A stretch of 64,000 nt of DNA from Asparagopsis taxiformis (Eukaryota > Rhodophyta > Florideophyceae > Bonnemaisoniales > Bonnemaisoniaceae). The notes below the pieces were generated by a model. It was not told the DNA's origin. It ran no database searches and was given only the letters and a program-made list of their open reading frames with translations. Location: positions 1 to 64,000 of the forward strand of contig JALQPE010000277.1 of NCBI GenBank assembly GCA_030407315.1, read 5' to 3'. Positions 20,772-30,647 of the stretch are shown here, one piece after another. Both the position numbers and the translations under genes were made by a program. Positions within the stretch are counted from its first letter, which is position 1, and each line of letters begins with the position of its first letter.

Positions 20772-21161
20772 AAATGGCTAAGTACCAAAGAAACTCTACC
20801 TTTAGGGTAATACAATGAGGCCGTTTCGTAATTTCTGTGATTACCAGTTGACACAATGGGAGTGAAGTGTTCATTAGAAAGACGACCTCAATTTTTTGGA
20901 GAGTTTCAGTGACTTATCAATTTGTTAAAGATCAGTGACATTCCAGGAAATAGCATTAATGCAATCTCCTGCATTCCTGCAATTTTCATCACCATTGTTC
21001 CTGCGTGTGGAGAAGACGGTAGCACGCAATAAATTTTGGTGGACGAGATTGTTAAAGAGTATTCCCCAAGTTATACGTAGAACGAATATTCGAGGACAAG
21101 GAAGACAACATTCTGGAGAACTTGTGTTGCCGGAAACAGCTTGCTAGAAGCTATTGGGGCG
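20772..21161. other. Intergenic after the GH6 gene
   Basis: About 390 nt of AT-rich sequence. Short ORFs only; no feature seen. Confidence 0.4.
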
Positions 21162-21533
21162 ATGGAGGTGATAACTCTTCTTAGTCGGAAGCAGGTCGAT
21201 GTTGACATACACTTTGAGGTCAATATCAAAATGCGCAAAGGATATCCACGAGAAGAAGGAACCACATCATTCTTCAAGAAATTACTCAATTTCCGTAATA
21301 GAGGGAAGAGTAATGCTGTAACAAGCAAACGAGATGATGCCAAATCAGAAAAGAGCAGCAGTCGGTCATCGAATAAGGGGCCACGCACAGATAAGGATGA
21401 ATCTAATGAGGGTACTGATCAACGAACGCAGTCTGATTCTAGCGAGGAATCGGTAGAACACCCAAGAGATATACGCTCCTCCCGAACACGTCACCGCAAA
21501 GATGGCAAAAGCTCATCACGGCGTAACAGGTAA
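21162..21533 (+). CDS. Possible small basic protein (doubtful)
   Basis: 123 codons from the ATG at 21162. The second half is rich in Ser, Arg, Lys and Glu, with RSSRTRHRKDGKSSSRRNR-like composition. No domain is recognised. It could be a real small protein, an exon of a larger gene, or chance. It lies just upstream of the convergent SNAPC3 3' end. Confidence 0.3.
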   Translation: MEVITLLSRKQVDVDIHFEVNIKMRKGYPREEGTTSFFKKLLNFRNRGKSNAVTSKRDDAKSEKSSSRSSNKGPRTDKDESNEGTDQRTQSDSSEESVEHPRDIRSSRTRHRKDGKSSSRRNR

Positions 21534-21641
21534 CTTTGTTTCTAAATCAGATTACAGTTGTTTCAGGTTTCTGCACAAAGATATGATTCTTCAGTGCAGC
21601 ACAATGACAAACTTTGTTTGCCTGGATGTTTAAGACTAGAA

Positions 21642-22667
21642 TCAGAATGGTTTTGGATGACAATACACCAGAAATTCATCTTCGTTCTCCCTCAATTTGC
21701 CATCCTTGTCGTAATGCGCATCTTCGTAACAGGTTCGACAGTAGTGGAAAGGACTAGAATCTGCAATTCTATCACCAATTGTAAAGTGCTCTGCCATTCG
21801 CACCCTGCATACGTCGCAAGGGATGATGCGAGCTGGCCGTTTCCAAAGCACTTGTTTGTGGACATTGTCATCATATAAATAAGTCTTGTGAACATCTCTC
21901 ACAATGAACAAATGCTCACAATCACCTTGATGTAGAAAAACGTACGGCATTCCCAAAGTAACCGTAAGGTCCAGGAACTTGACTGCCTTATTATCCAAAA
22001 CTACTGTTTCTGATGAGACCTTTCGATCCGTTAAAAATGTTGCTATCGGAGTTTCGTAATCCGTGGTACCAAAGCGATGATCTGCATAAATTGTACCCTC
22101 GATGTAAAGCAATGATGTGGTTAGAGTCTTAGTAGTTGTGCTTTGCTGTGCAACGCGTCCTGTACATGGAATAGAGTCGATGAGATCAATTAGCGGAGCA
22201 TGAGCTGGGAATCGAAGTTCAATCGACTTTGTGGGAGCTTCCGAGTCATATACTGCAACCTCTACGAATACATCGCAATGAGAATTTACAGCATTATCAT
22301 TACGTGCAATTGGAGGCTTTTCTGCTAGCGATTGAGAAATTTGCGATATAGTGGGAGGCGATCGTGGAGATGGGCAAGGTTCGGCCGCCGGTCCGATTGC
22401 ATTGGATTGTAAAGCAGCCACTTTCACACACCGCAGTTTGGGTTGAGCTGATGGGGTATGGTTTTCGGTATCAGGAGTCGGAGCAAGTGATGGCAGATTC
22501 GTAGAGTTGTCGACTGGGGCCAGCTTTGGGAACCGAGATTTGTTTGCAAAGTCTAGTATGCTGATTGGGGAGCGATCGGATGGCGGGGCGAGAGAATCTG
22601 GAATGGGAAAAGCTGCATTTGTTGGAATTGACTGCTTTGTTGAGTCTACGGTGCAGTGTTCAGTCAT
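21642..22667 (-). CDS. SNAPC3: snRNA-activating protein complex subunit 3 (SNAPC3/SNAP50)
   Basis: About 341 aa from the ATG at 22667; the open frame extends upstream but has no ATG there. The C-terminal 200 residues match the SNAPC3 family (plant SRD2): VFVEVAVYD, a LIDLIDSIPC segment, YIEGTIYAD, PYVFLHQGDCEHLFIVRDVH, then the zinc cluster CDVCRVRMAEHF, FHYCRTCYEDAHYD.DGK. SNAPc recognises the proximal element of snRNA promoters and recruits TBP for Pol II and Pol III transcription in the nucleus. The N-terminus (about 1-140) is low-complexity and Pro/Ser-rich. A GTGAGA donor-like site at about 22920 could mean an upstream exon. Confidence 0.88.
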   Translation of the reverse strand: MTEHCTVDSTKQSIPTNAAFPIPDSLAPPSDRSPISILDFANKSRFPKLAPVDNSTNLPSLAPTPDTENHTPSAQPKLRCVKVAALQSNAIGPAAEPCPSPRSPPTISQISQSLAEKPPIARNDNAVNSHCDVFVEVAVYDSEAPTKSIELRFPAHAPLIDLIDSIPCTGRVAQQSTTTKTLTTSLLYIEGTIYADHRFGTTDYETPIATFLTDRKVSSETVVLDNKAVKFLDLTVTLGMPYVFLHQGDCEHLFIVRDVHKTYLYDDNVHKQVLWKRPARIIPCDVCRVRMAEHFTIGDRIADSSPFHYCRTCYEDAHYDKDGKLRENEDEFLVYCHPKPF

Positions 22668-23048
22668 CGCTTGTGATGCCGTCTGGACTGTCGATGTAAC
22701 ATCGTTCTCCCTATTAGAATGAACAGAAGAGGAGGGCGACTGGGGGAACGACGTGTGTTGAAACAAAAGGAATGAAAAGACCTCGAATGAACTTGAATTC
22801 CGAGCTTTGGTTGAGGGTGGTCCACCTAAAGATGTCTTGCTCGATTGAAACCGGTTGGAGGCGTGAAGAAATCCACTCAAAAATAACAAGTATAAAATGT
22901 TTTGTAGCTTGGCTCTCACCAATATTGTGATTGTCCTCAAACCGTAAAACCAGCAACTCGTTCAGCTGCTCTCAACCTCAACGTGTGCTTCCCACGATTC
23001 GCGTCCTTACTTTAATGTGGTGGAGCATTTTGAATACAAACCATTAAT
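22668..23048. promoter_or_regulatory. Divergent 5' region of SNAPC3 and the 157-aa protein gene
   Basis: 380 nt between two opposite starts. The SNAPC3 side is open on the minus strand without an ATG and may be 5' UTR or part of an upstream exon. Confidence 0.35.
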
Positions 23049-23522
23049 ATGCAACTGTCCCTCCTGGCCAAGGCGCGACGTCGGCGCAAGATTCGGGCGA
23101 AACTAGACGCAGTGGCGCGCGTGGTAAGCACGCCGCGCGTCGAGCACGACGATGGATTGGCGTTATTCAGCGAGACGGACTGCGCGGTTCTGACGGAACA
23201 GGGGGAGATAATAGTAACGAAAACCGGTTCAAGTCGACGATTCGAGGCTGTTGCACCGAAGATTCGAACGATACGAAAATCGGCGCATGCTATTTGCGCC
23301 TACCTGGGACAGCAACGCATGGATGTAATCCATGTACGCGGCCAGTCTGGGATGCTGCACGCGTATATTCTCGGGATGCATACGCTTGTTACGCTGACGG
23401 ATGTGAGTCCGGGAGCGCGAAATCTTGATGCGGTCGTTGCGCGAGTCGATAAATGTCTCGGAGTTGGTGGGGAGGGTCGCACGTTGATCGAAGATTTAGC
23501 TGAGATGCTACAGGAGTTTTAG
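23049..23522 (+). CDS. Hypothetical 157-aa protein
   Basis: Starts with a very basic helix (KARRRRKIRAKLDAV). A compact alpha/beta domain follows: DCAVLTEQGEIIVTKTGSS, VIHVRGQSGMLHAYILGMHTLVTLTDVSPGARNLD, ending in an acidic helix. The pattern of two beta hairpins with a helix and an LHAY...LVTLTD core recalls roadblock/longin-like folds, but I cannot assign a family. No signal or membrane segment. The strand and codon use look coding. Its stop is 30 nt from the convergent stop of the nuclease gene. Confidence 0.6.
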   Translation: MQLSLLAKARRRRKIRAKLDAVARVVSTPRVEHDDGLALFSETDCAVLTEQGEIIVTKTGSSRRFEAVAPKIRTIRKSAHAICAYLGQQRMDVIHVRGQSGMLHAYILGMHTLVTLTDVSPGARNLDAVVARVDKCLGVGGEGRTLIEDLAEMLQEF

Positions 23523-23552
23523 CAGCTTGACGGGTGAATCGATACAAAAGTT

Positions 23553-24501
23553 TTAATGTGAGCGACTTGGACTGGTGTGGATGAAGTCCTTTAGTTTGGC
23601 GTCGTGCAGGAATTGACAGTATGGACAGGAGGAATAGGAACCGCCGCTGCCCCACTTGCCTTTGGGAGGTGGCGGGGGTGGAGGCTCACTTAGGGAGAGA
23701 ACATCGAGCACTTGGGTGAGAAACTTTAGAAAACTGTCAGAATCCTCTGGCACGTGAACATAATTTAGTTGTCCAGTTAGAGCTGCGGCAACATCACCAG
23801 ATTCGGTGAGTGGGGTATGGAATTCGGAGGGTGAGTATACAACGAGACCCATGTCTGTGACTTTGCCTGGGATGAGCTCTGAGTTTGGCGACGGATTTTC
23901 GATCGCCATTTTGTAGGCATGCAGTTGGCGCGAATAATGTTTAGCCTTTGTCGAGTTTGAAGTTTTGAAGTCCACAATACCGAATGTACCATCTTCGAAA
24001 CGCACCAAGCAATCGATCTGCACGGACAAGGCAATTGAACAATGTCAGCTCATCACATAAAGACACGAGGATTGCAGAAAGACAAGATTGTTCACGTACC
24101 ATTCCACGAATATATACACTGTTGTGATGGCCAGGCGGGGTAATGGGCTGGCATTCGACCCATGCATCCTGTTCCTCGCACAGAAAAGTGCCCGGTTTCA
24201 TGTCCTGCAGAAGAGATTGGGTGGGCAGTCCGCGGAAATAACGCTTCATGCTAGAATCAATGGTGCCAAAAATACTGGGAAAGGGTGCGCGTGGTCGGTA
24301 AAGCTTCTTATGCGCTTTCAAATAGAAGCAGCGATGACATTCCTCCCACAAAAATGCAAAATCAGATGGCGCAATACGGAATGTGGTCTGTGTCGCTGGG
24401 GGATTGTTCACAGCTGAAGCGGTCCAACGCACGCATGTTGTACGTCTCCTCGGCGGCAGCAATCTCGCTGGCAATGATGGGACAAAAAGAGTCGACGACA
24501 T
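23553..24501 (-). CDS. PD-(D/E)XK superfamily nuclease-like protein, probably plastid-targeted
   Basis: Two exons: 24501-24100 and 24017-23553, 288 aa. The 82-nt intron starts GTACGTGAAC and ends TTGTCCGTGCAG with a GCTGAC branch site; phase is 0. Splicing joins the segment ending in VYIRGM to IDCLVRFEDGTFGIVDFKTS. This makes the PD-(D/E)XK core: D in IDCL, then D-F-K as D/E-x-K, then H..QLHAYKMAI. The first exon gives APSDFAFLWEECHRCFYLKAH, typical of RecB/Cas4-like members. A C-terminal SCPYCQF pair, with a Cys in the ECHRC region, may hold a metal. The first 34 residues (MSSTLFVPSLPARLLPPRRR...) look like a transit peptide. The biochemical role is unknown. Confidence 0.75.
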
Positions 24502-25336
24502 CGCGACAGAGGGGAGCGAATTGAAGAGGCGGTGATTGCGACGCATGTGCACGAGAGTGGGATCGATGCAATTGTGACAAGTCTGGCATTGCAATCGACG
24601 GAGGTACGACGCGGCGGAATCGATGCGGCATCGCTCACGAATGCGGCCGGTTTGGCGCTGGTAGCGACTGATTGATTGGGGATTTATGAGATGGACACGT
24701 GTACAGTGTATAAAATATTTGTGAAAAGTTTTGGAAAAGGGCGGCTGGAAAGTGAGTTGCAAAGTGCCACGAGACAGGTGCGACTGGCGCGGGCTTCTGT
24801 CGGCACAATTCAGAGATCTACGAGACATTCAAGTCGGAGGGGAAATAACATGGGTGCAGGTTATGTTTGTACTGATCGTCTAACATGATTTGATTCCACA
24901 AGTGCAGATATTGCTACTAGTCGACTGGGAGAATTAATGACTGCGGCTCAAAAATGGTATAATCCAAATTGACAGTCCACAGTTGAGCTCAATTCACAAG
25001 TTGGGGTCGTGTGCTTCCATTTGTAAGTGGTGTCGCTTGCAGTGCTGCAGTTGCGTACAGTTCCAAAACGAGGAGCTCAAAGCGGGCGCATCGTATGAAA
25101 GGGTTGGCAGAGCGGTGGAAGAAGGTAATATGTGTGTGTGTCTTGTTCCACAAAATAACTGAAAGCGCAACGGCCAGCACAAGTTTCCAAATGATAGCAA
25201 ATCGTTGATGACCCGTACAAAGATTTATTGCGATGTGGAAAGGGTGATACAAAAGCATAGTGTGCATGCAGCTCTAATATTATGGTGTGCACGATATGTT
25301 CAGAGAAAAAGTTTGCCAAGCGAGCCGCATGGCGCT
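24502..25336. other. Intergenic region upstream of the nuclease gene
   Basis: 835 nt: the promoter of the nuclease gene and the 3' flank of the His-rich protein gene. Several short ORFs but none supported. A CA/TG-rich patch lies at about 25130. Confidence 0.4.
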
Positions 25337-26416
25337 CTACATGTGGTTGAGATTGGGCGCCAAGTGGTGCACCTGCGCGTGCATATGGTGAGGGTGCGGC
25401 GCGAGGTAATTGGGATCGTGAGCAACGTCGATCATATGCGAATGCGCGTGCGCATGTATGGGGAGACGCAGCGTTTGATCGGCGAGCATGTGATGGTGGT
25501 GGTCTACAGAATGATGCTGCTCATGGTGGTGCAGCGCATTCAAAGTCATGTGTCCCATACTGAAAGTGGCGTCGCGTAGATGGTCCGACAATTCTGGCGC
25601 ACTTAGATGCGCATCTGACACTGTTGCACTGTGCATGTCGGATGAAATCCAATCGGTCTGCGGCGCAACAACGGGAGTGGCCGATAAATCCTTTGCATCA
25701 CGACAGCTGTCTCTGTCACTATCACGATCACTATCCGTATCATGAAGCACATCGTGTTTGTGTACGACAGGCGTGTGTGCATCATCATCATCACCATCAT
25801 TACACTCGAGAACAAAGTTGACGACCGACTCTGTCGCTGGAAAGATGCGATTATCACAAGGCGGTGCACAATTAGCGGCGGCGGCGGTGGTGGTAGTGGT
25901 GAGAGTAACGGTACTGGTCACAGCAGACTGGTGTGTGGCACCATTCAACGATGCACAATCATCACTACAACTGGAAGTATCCAAAACATCTTTCACAACC
26001 TCCTCCTGATCTTCACTGACGACGCGATGCGTCTCTGGCAGCTGCTGTTCTGCACGGCGCTGTTCAGTGTCGTCGAGCTCCGGTGGGTGGTCGGGGGTTG
26101 CGGCGTGCAACACGGCGGTGGCGAGCACGGCAGCTGCGGCGCCCTGAAGCGAATGGTTGACACGGGCGGCCACATCGGGCTGTAGGGCTGCGTGCTGGGC
26201 ATAGGCAAGATCGGCGAGTCGACGCACGAGCGCGTCGAGCTTCTCGCGGCCGGCCACAGTTCGCGCGTCGCGTTTGGCCTTGCGCGCGTTGAATGGCGTG
26301 TTGGCTAGACGCGCCTTTTGGCGCTTGGCGTTGAGAATGGTGTCGACGCGCGCCTCGAACACTCGCTCGGCGCGCGCAAATATGTGCAGCACGGGGTTGT
26401 CGTCTGGGGCGCTCAT
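25337..26416 (-). CDS. Hypothetical protein with a histidine-rich C-terminus
   Basis: 359 aa. The N-terminal 90 residues are helical and basic (AERVFEARVDTILNAKRQKARL, KLDALVRRLADLAYAQHAAL). The middle is low-complexity, with Thr/Ala runs, an acidic CNDGDDDDAHT patch and DSDRDSDRDS repeats. The last 75 residues are strikingly His-rich (ALHHHEQHHSVDHHHHML, IHAHAHSHMIDVAHDP, HPHHMHAQVHHLAP). Such tails can bind Zn or Ni, but no catalytic or transporter domain is present. No signal peptide or membrane segment. No homologue recognised. Confidence 0.6.
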   Translation of the reverse strand: MSAPDDNPVLHIFARAERVFEARVDTILNAKRQKARLANTPFNARKAKRDARTVAGREKLDALVRRLADLAYAQHAALQPDVAARVNHSLQGAAAAVLATAVLHAATPDHPPELDDTEQRRAEQQLPETHRVVSEDQEEVVKDVLDTSSCSDDCASLNGATHQSAVTSTVTLTTTTTAAAANCAPPCDNRIFPATESVVNFVLECNDGDDDDAHTPVVHKHDVLHDTDSDRDSDRDSCRDAKDLSATPVVAPQTDWISSDMHSATVSDAHLSAPELSDHLRDATFSMGHMTLNALHHHEQHHSVDHHHHMLADQTLRLPIHAHAHSHMIDVAHDPNYLAPHPHHMHAQVHHLAPNLNHM

Positions 26417-26599
26417 GGCGTGGACGACGTTGCAATGGACTGGTGCGGATGGCGCGGCGACGCGGCGACGCGCCGTGGCGGATGACGACAGACAGATTGG
26501 GCCGTTTTGGATCGCGGATGCGGCGTGGTGGCGTCTGGTGCGCTCCTACGGGGCTGCGATCTGCATGGTTTGGACGGGCGCGCGGGCGCACGCGAGAGA

Positions 26600-26690
26600 C
26601 GGAGCGTCGCGTGGCGAGGCGAGGCGAGGTGAGGAGGCTGGGATGAAGCGATGCGATGCGATGCGAGGCGAGGCGAGGAGAAGAGTGTGC
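26600..26690. repeat. GCGAG/GCGATG simple-sequence tract
   Basis: Tandem GGCGA and GCGAT(G) units upstream of the His-rich protein gene (for example GCGATGCGATGCGATGCGAG at about 26649), within the 26417-26915 intergenic gap. Otherwise that gap is featureless. Confidence 0.7.
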
Positions 26691-26915
26691 GAGTGTGAGG
26701 ATAGACGAAATGAATCAAATGAGTGCGTTTTAATTGTCGTGGTCAAGGCTTGGCGCTTTGTTGTAGATATTATTATTCCATGAAATGCATGGGCAAATTT
26801 GCATTTGCGCTGCTGTGCGCAGCAAGCTGCACATGCGTTGCGTATTGATTCGCTGATTGGATATGTGATCGAGACGCATATGCGCTGGTGTCTCGCTCGC
26901 CCAATTGAACGGCAT

Positions 26916-29900
26916 TCATTCGTTTGCAGCACTGGTATTACCTCGATTTTCACCACCAACTGGCGCCTCCTTGTCTGTCATTGTCGTCTCCTCGATTTGT
27001 TCATCTTTCACTGCCATCTCGGCCACACTCCCCTCCAACTCAAATATCACCACCGATCCGTCCTGAAGCGCCGCCACCATGCCGCGTCGACCGCCCCCCT
27101 CCCGACAAATCGCCGGTTCCGGATACATGGCCATTTTCGCCTCCTTACTCATAAACGTTCCAGACACCCCATGGATCACTGGTTGTTCAAAGCATATCTC
27201 CAGAGTAAAGTCCCATTCCTCCAGCTTTAATCTCATACGCGTTTGCATCTCGTCCACAGGTCGTGCCGATATCTTGGGGTCCAATTTCCTGATATACGTT
27301 TGAAGTTCCGACCGAATCAACATGATGTTCTCTCCGTACGCACTCATTCCCTTTGCACGTGTATGCTGTTGTTGCTGCTGCTGTTGCTGCTGTGCCGATG
27401 CATGTGCTTCCAAATTCGAGTTGTTCAGCGCCGTCAAATGAACAATGTCCGTAGCGTCGACACTATCCCCAACCATGCTAAAGTGCGGCCGATACAAATG
27501 CGTCCATTCCATGCATTCCTTGCATCCCGCTTCAAATCGTGATACGTCCCATACAGTCACGTACGGTGATTTCGTCACATATGTCGCAACAAAGTTGCTC
27601 CGCTTTCCAGATGACATCAGAACCGCAGACATGTCCGACCCCGAGTCGCTCTTGCATTTGTCAATCGCATACGATCCCCATTTGTCGTGTCCGTCCCCGT
27701 CCTTACTCCACATCTTTGCAACCCCATCGTCGCCTCCAGAAAATAGCCACCCCTTCTTCGACCACTGCACTTCGCGCACCCGTCCGCACGGCAACACCGC
27801 TTTCAGTAGACAGTTTACAAATTTCTTCGCTTGACTCGACAGCATCCGAGGCGGCAACAACCAAATCCGAATCATGTCCTTTGACGACCCCGTCGCCAAC
27901 CAACGCTCCTCTCCGTCGTCGCGCAGCGAAATACTCACCGTTTGGTCGTCATTCAGATCCCCCGCCCTCTGCACCTTTTCCAGATCCGTGTGCTGCTGGC
28001 CCTTGTCCGTGTCCGTTCCCTCGTTCTTGAAACTCAAAACCGGCACATCCCATTTCTCCCCAACGTTCCACAGATGGATGTACCCGTTTTTATGCCCTGA
28101 AGCAAAACAGTCCCCATGAGAGGATACATCGATGCACGTCGCCGCGCTTCTGATCACTTCAAATTCGCGTTCTGCAATTCCATTTGCAGTGTTCCAAAGC
28201 GTGATAACCGGCCCGTCCCCAGCCCGGTGCGTCGTCAGTGCCTGATTAATGTTGACTGTCGGCGTGATTGACGTTACCGCCTTTGGCTTTGGTACCGCCT
28301 CAACTCTCTTCATTACCACTAGCATCTCGTTTTTGCGCTCCAGCCACCAGAAGAATAATCCATCCACTGTCTCACCCATCACGCATTTGTTGTCCCTCGA
28401 GAGTGCTAAACATCTGATAACATTTGTGATGTTATCAATTGTGCATACCTTTTTGCCGCTTTCCACGTCCCAAATTTGTATGCTGTGAACTTTCCGATAG
28501 CTCGCTTCTCGCTTGATCTCCACACCTCCCTGTTGTGATATTACTCCAGGTAATTGTCCTTCTTTCACTGCGCCACTCGTTGCAAGTAGTGAACCGTCCT
28601 CTGATAACTCAATCAAATGCGGTGTAAACGTTCCATTGCTTGGTACAGCAAGCTTGACATCCGTGCGCGGCTCCTGAAAGCATGGTGTCAGAGGTCTCAA
28701 CCATGGTCGCGGTGCATGTTTCTCTATACTCTGTATTAAACTAGCCACGTTGGGAAACCGTCTCTTGTGATTCAGGAGACGACCAACTAGTTGTGTGGCA
28801 AGGTGTGCTACGACTGTCCGGCCCTTCCGATCCACTGTTGGATCACATCTCAATATTGGGATGATAACCATCATTGCATTCCGAATCAAACGAAATCCTT
28901 CCATTTCGACTGCTGATATCCCACAGCGTCCGCTTCTACCAATCTCCAGCATTTTGTCATAGCCGATTGTGAGCTCTTGACGCATGGAATTTGAAGAAAA
29001 GTCAACGCACTGAAACGTGCGCACAATCCATCGAAAATCCAGCAGAAGAACTCGAAGCTGAAACAGAAATTGTGCTGCAAGAAGGAAGGGCAACTTTTTA
29101 ACCATAGAGTCTTTCTTCAACTTCCACCACGCAGTAAGACCCCACTCATCGTTGTGCTGGCAACTTTCTCTGAATGCTGCAAGCTGATTATCATCAGCAG
29201 TTGCAGTGTACGGTTTGGAAGGAAGCGGAGGTCGCAGCGCGAGCGCCAAATGATCATCCTCACTGCACACTGATGCAGTTATATGAACAGTTGATGTTGG
29301 TTGTACATCATGAGGCAGCTCTGGTGGCGGTGTCGATGCGTGTGTCAAACGAGCAGCAGACTCGAGTAATGGGGTCGGAACAGATGCTTCGCGACATTTT
29401 TCGCGAAACAGGTCACGAAAAGTTTTGCTGCGCGACGAACTGCCCGATTCAATTGGGCAAGTTAATTCGCGTTTAATGGCATTGTTGACGGCTTGTCTGG
29501 ACTGTCTATTCCTTGCATTACTGTTGTCCTGATCCTCTGAAACGAGCTTACCGAGGATGAAGCGACATAAGTTGTAATCCCAGTCGGAACCCCATGCCTT
29601 TTCTGCACTGGTATCATTGCGCAGCGCTTTCATGAGCTCCTGCCAGACGGGCTTGAGCGTCGAGTCTTCGAGCTTGAGTATCCAGGCGCGCATATTACGC
29701 ACGGGCGTGTGGCGCGTGGGATCAACATGGGACGGTATGTTGGGAACACGTTTAATAAAGTCGTCAAAAGAGGATAACAGCTGATGACTCACGCCACTGT
29801 TCTGCAACTCACGATGGGTCCACAAACGGCGGCCGTCTTTTGCAGCGCGAGTGGACACATGAGGTGCGTGCTGCACGGGGGATGCTTTCGGCGAGAGCGG

Positions 29901-30224
29901 CGGCGACGACAAAAGATTAGCCGGGAGGGCGAGCGGTTCTGAGAGCGTTTCATTGACGGCTTGCGCGGCGGGCTGATGATGTAGATGATGTATTTGGTGG
30001 ACGTGCGGCGACGCAGTGTCGGGATGGTTGGCGCGCGGATTTACGATTCGTTTAGAATGGGATAGACGAGGTGTGTGTGCGGTGCGCGGTAACTTGGCAG
30101 GCGGTGAGTCTTCCGGTGTTGTTGTTGGTGCCGGATGCTTGTTGAGCGCGGATGATGAGGGCACGTTCGGTAGAGATGGTTTTGTCTTCTTCGGCGGTGC
30201 GGTTCTCTGAGGTGGACTTGACAT
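26916..30224 (-). CDS. Large WD40-repeat protein with polyglutamine tract
   Basis: 1102 aa, intronless. The first 125 residues are Pro/Ser-rich. A helical region follows (about 130-300, with HRELQNSGVSHQLLSSFDDFIKR and WDYNLCRFILGKLVS). Around 370-520 is another helical domain, then WD40-like repeats from about 530 to 900 (SEDGSLLATSGAV, IQIWDVESGKKV, SRDNKCVMGETVDGLFFWW, SHGDCFASGHKNGYIHLWNV, WLATGSSKDMIRIWLL, WLFSGGDDGVAKMW). A nine-residue polyQ tract lies near residue 945. I cannot place it in a named family; no LisH or TOPLESS signature is seen. It may be a nuclear scaffold. It is head-to-head with ORC4. Confidence 0.75.
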   Translation of the reverse strand: MSSPPQRTAPPKKTKPSLPNVPSSSALNKHPAPTTTPEDSPPAKLPRTAHTPRLSHSKRIVNPRANHPDTASPHVHQIHHLHHQPAAQAVNETLSEPLALPANLLSSPPLSPKASPVQHAPHVSTRAAKDGRRLWTHRELQNSGVSHQLLSSFDDFIKRVPNIPSHVDPTRHTPVRNMRAWILKLEDSTLKPVWQELMKALRNDTSAEKAWGSDWDYNLCRFILGKLVSEDQDNSNARNRQSRQAVNNAIKRELTCPIESGSSSRSKTFRDLFREKCREASVPTPLLESAARLTHASTPPPELPHDVQPTSTVHITASVCSEDDHLALALRPPLPSKPYTATADDNQLAAFRESCQHNDEWGLTAWWKLKKDSMVKKLPFLLAAQFLFQLRVLLLDFRWIVRTFQCVDFSSNSMRQELTIGYDKMLEIGRSGRCGISAVEMEGFRLIRNAMMVIIPILRCDPTVDRKGRTVVAHLATQLVGRLLNHKRRFPNVASLIQSIEKHAPRPWLRPLTPCFQEPRTDVKLAVPSNGTFTPHLIELSEDGSLLATSGAVKEGQLPGVISQQGGVEIKREASYRKVHSIQIWDVESGKKVCTIDNITNVIRCLALSRDNKCVMGETVDGLFFWWLERKNEMLVVMKRVEAVPKPKAVTSITPTVNINQALTTHRAGDGPVITLWNTANGIAEREFEVIRSAATCIDVSSHGDCFASGHKNGYIHLWNVGEKWDVPVLSFKNEGTDTDKGQQHTDLEKVQRAGDLNDDQTVSISLRDDGEERWLATGSSKDMIRIWLLPPRMLSSQAKKFVNCLLKAVLPCGRVREVQWSKKGWLFSGGDDGVAKMWSKDGDGHDKWGSYAIDKCKSDSGSDMSAVLMSSGKRSNFVATYVTKSPYVTVWDVSRFEAGCKECMEWTHLYRPHFSMVGDSVDATDIVHLTALNNSNLEAHASAQQQQQQQQQHTRAKGMSAYGENIMLIRSELQTYIRKLDPKISARPVDEMQTRMRLKLEEWDFTLEICFEQPVIHGVSGTFMSKEAKMAMYPEPAICREGGGRRGMVAALQDGSVVIFELEGSVAEMAVKDEQIEETTMTDKEAPVGGENRGNTSAANE

Positions 30225-30647
30225 TGCGAGTTGTCAACACGGTAGACAATGATGAAGAGTGAAAAGAAACGGATGACGGGTGTGGACAAAGAAGTCTAGC
30301 TCGGATGAAGACATCCGAGCTGCCTACGCCAGCCTTTTTGAAATCATGACAAGCATTATTCCAACGTTACCGCACCGGATACAGTGAGCCCCCTCCGTCC
30401 ACGTTACACAGGTGGACACTGAAACAGCAAGATACACTTGTAACATGTTGTATGGATCGCGATTCACATGCGTAAGCTCTTTCCGAAAATGGCACCATGT
30501 TACATTGTTAGCATGTACGTTACTTGTTGACATGAAAGTGCACCGTGAGTGATACAGACAACATCTGACCTATATGGACACCATTGCCACAAAGTTCTAG
30601 TCCAACAACTGCAATAGATTATCTCCAACAAGGTGATCGATCACACC
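30225..30647. promoter_or_regulatory. Divergent promoter of the WD40 protein gene and ORC4
   Basis: About 420 nt. Contains several GTTAC/GTAAC words (about 30438-30530), including ACGTTACTTG at 30517-30526, the same 10-mer as in the COP1 divergent promoter. Confidence 0.4.

Noticed and set aside
26413..26783. Arg/Ala-rich ORFs on both strands upstream of the His-rich protein gene
   Set aside because: Produced by GCGAG simple sequence and high GC.
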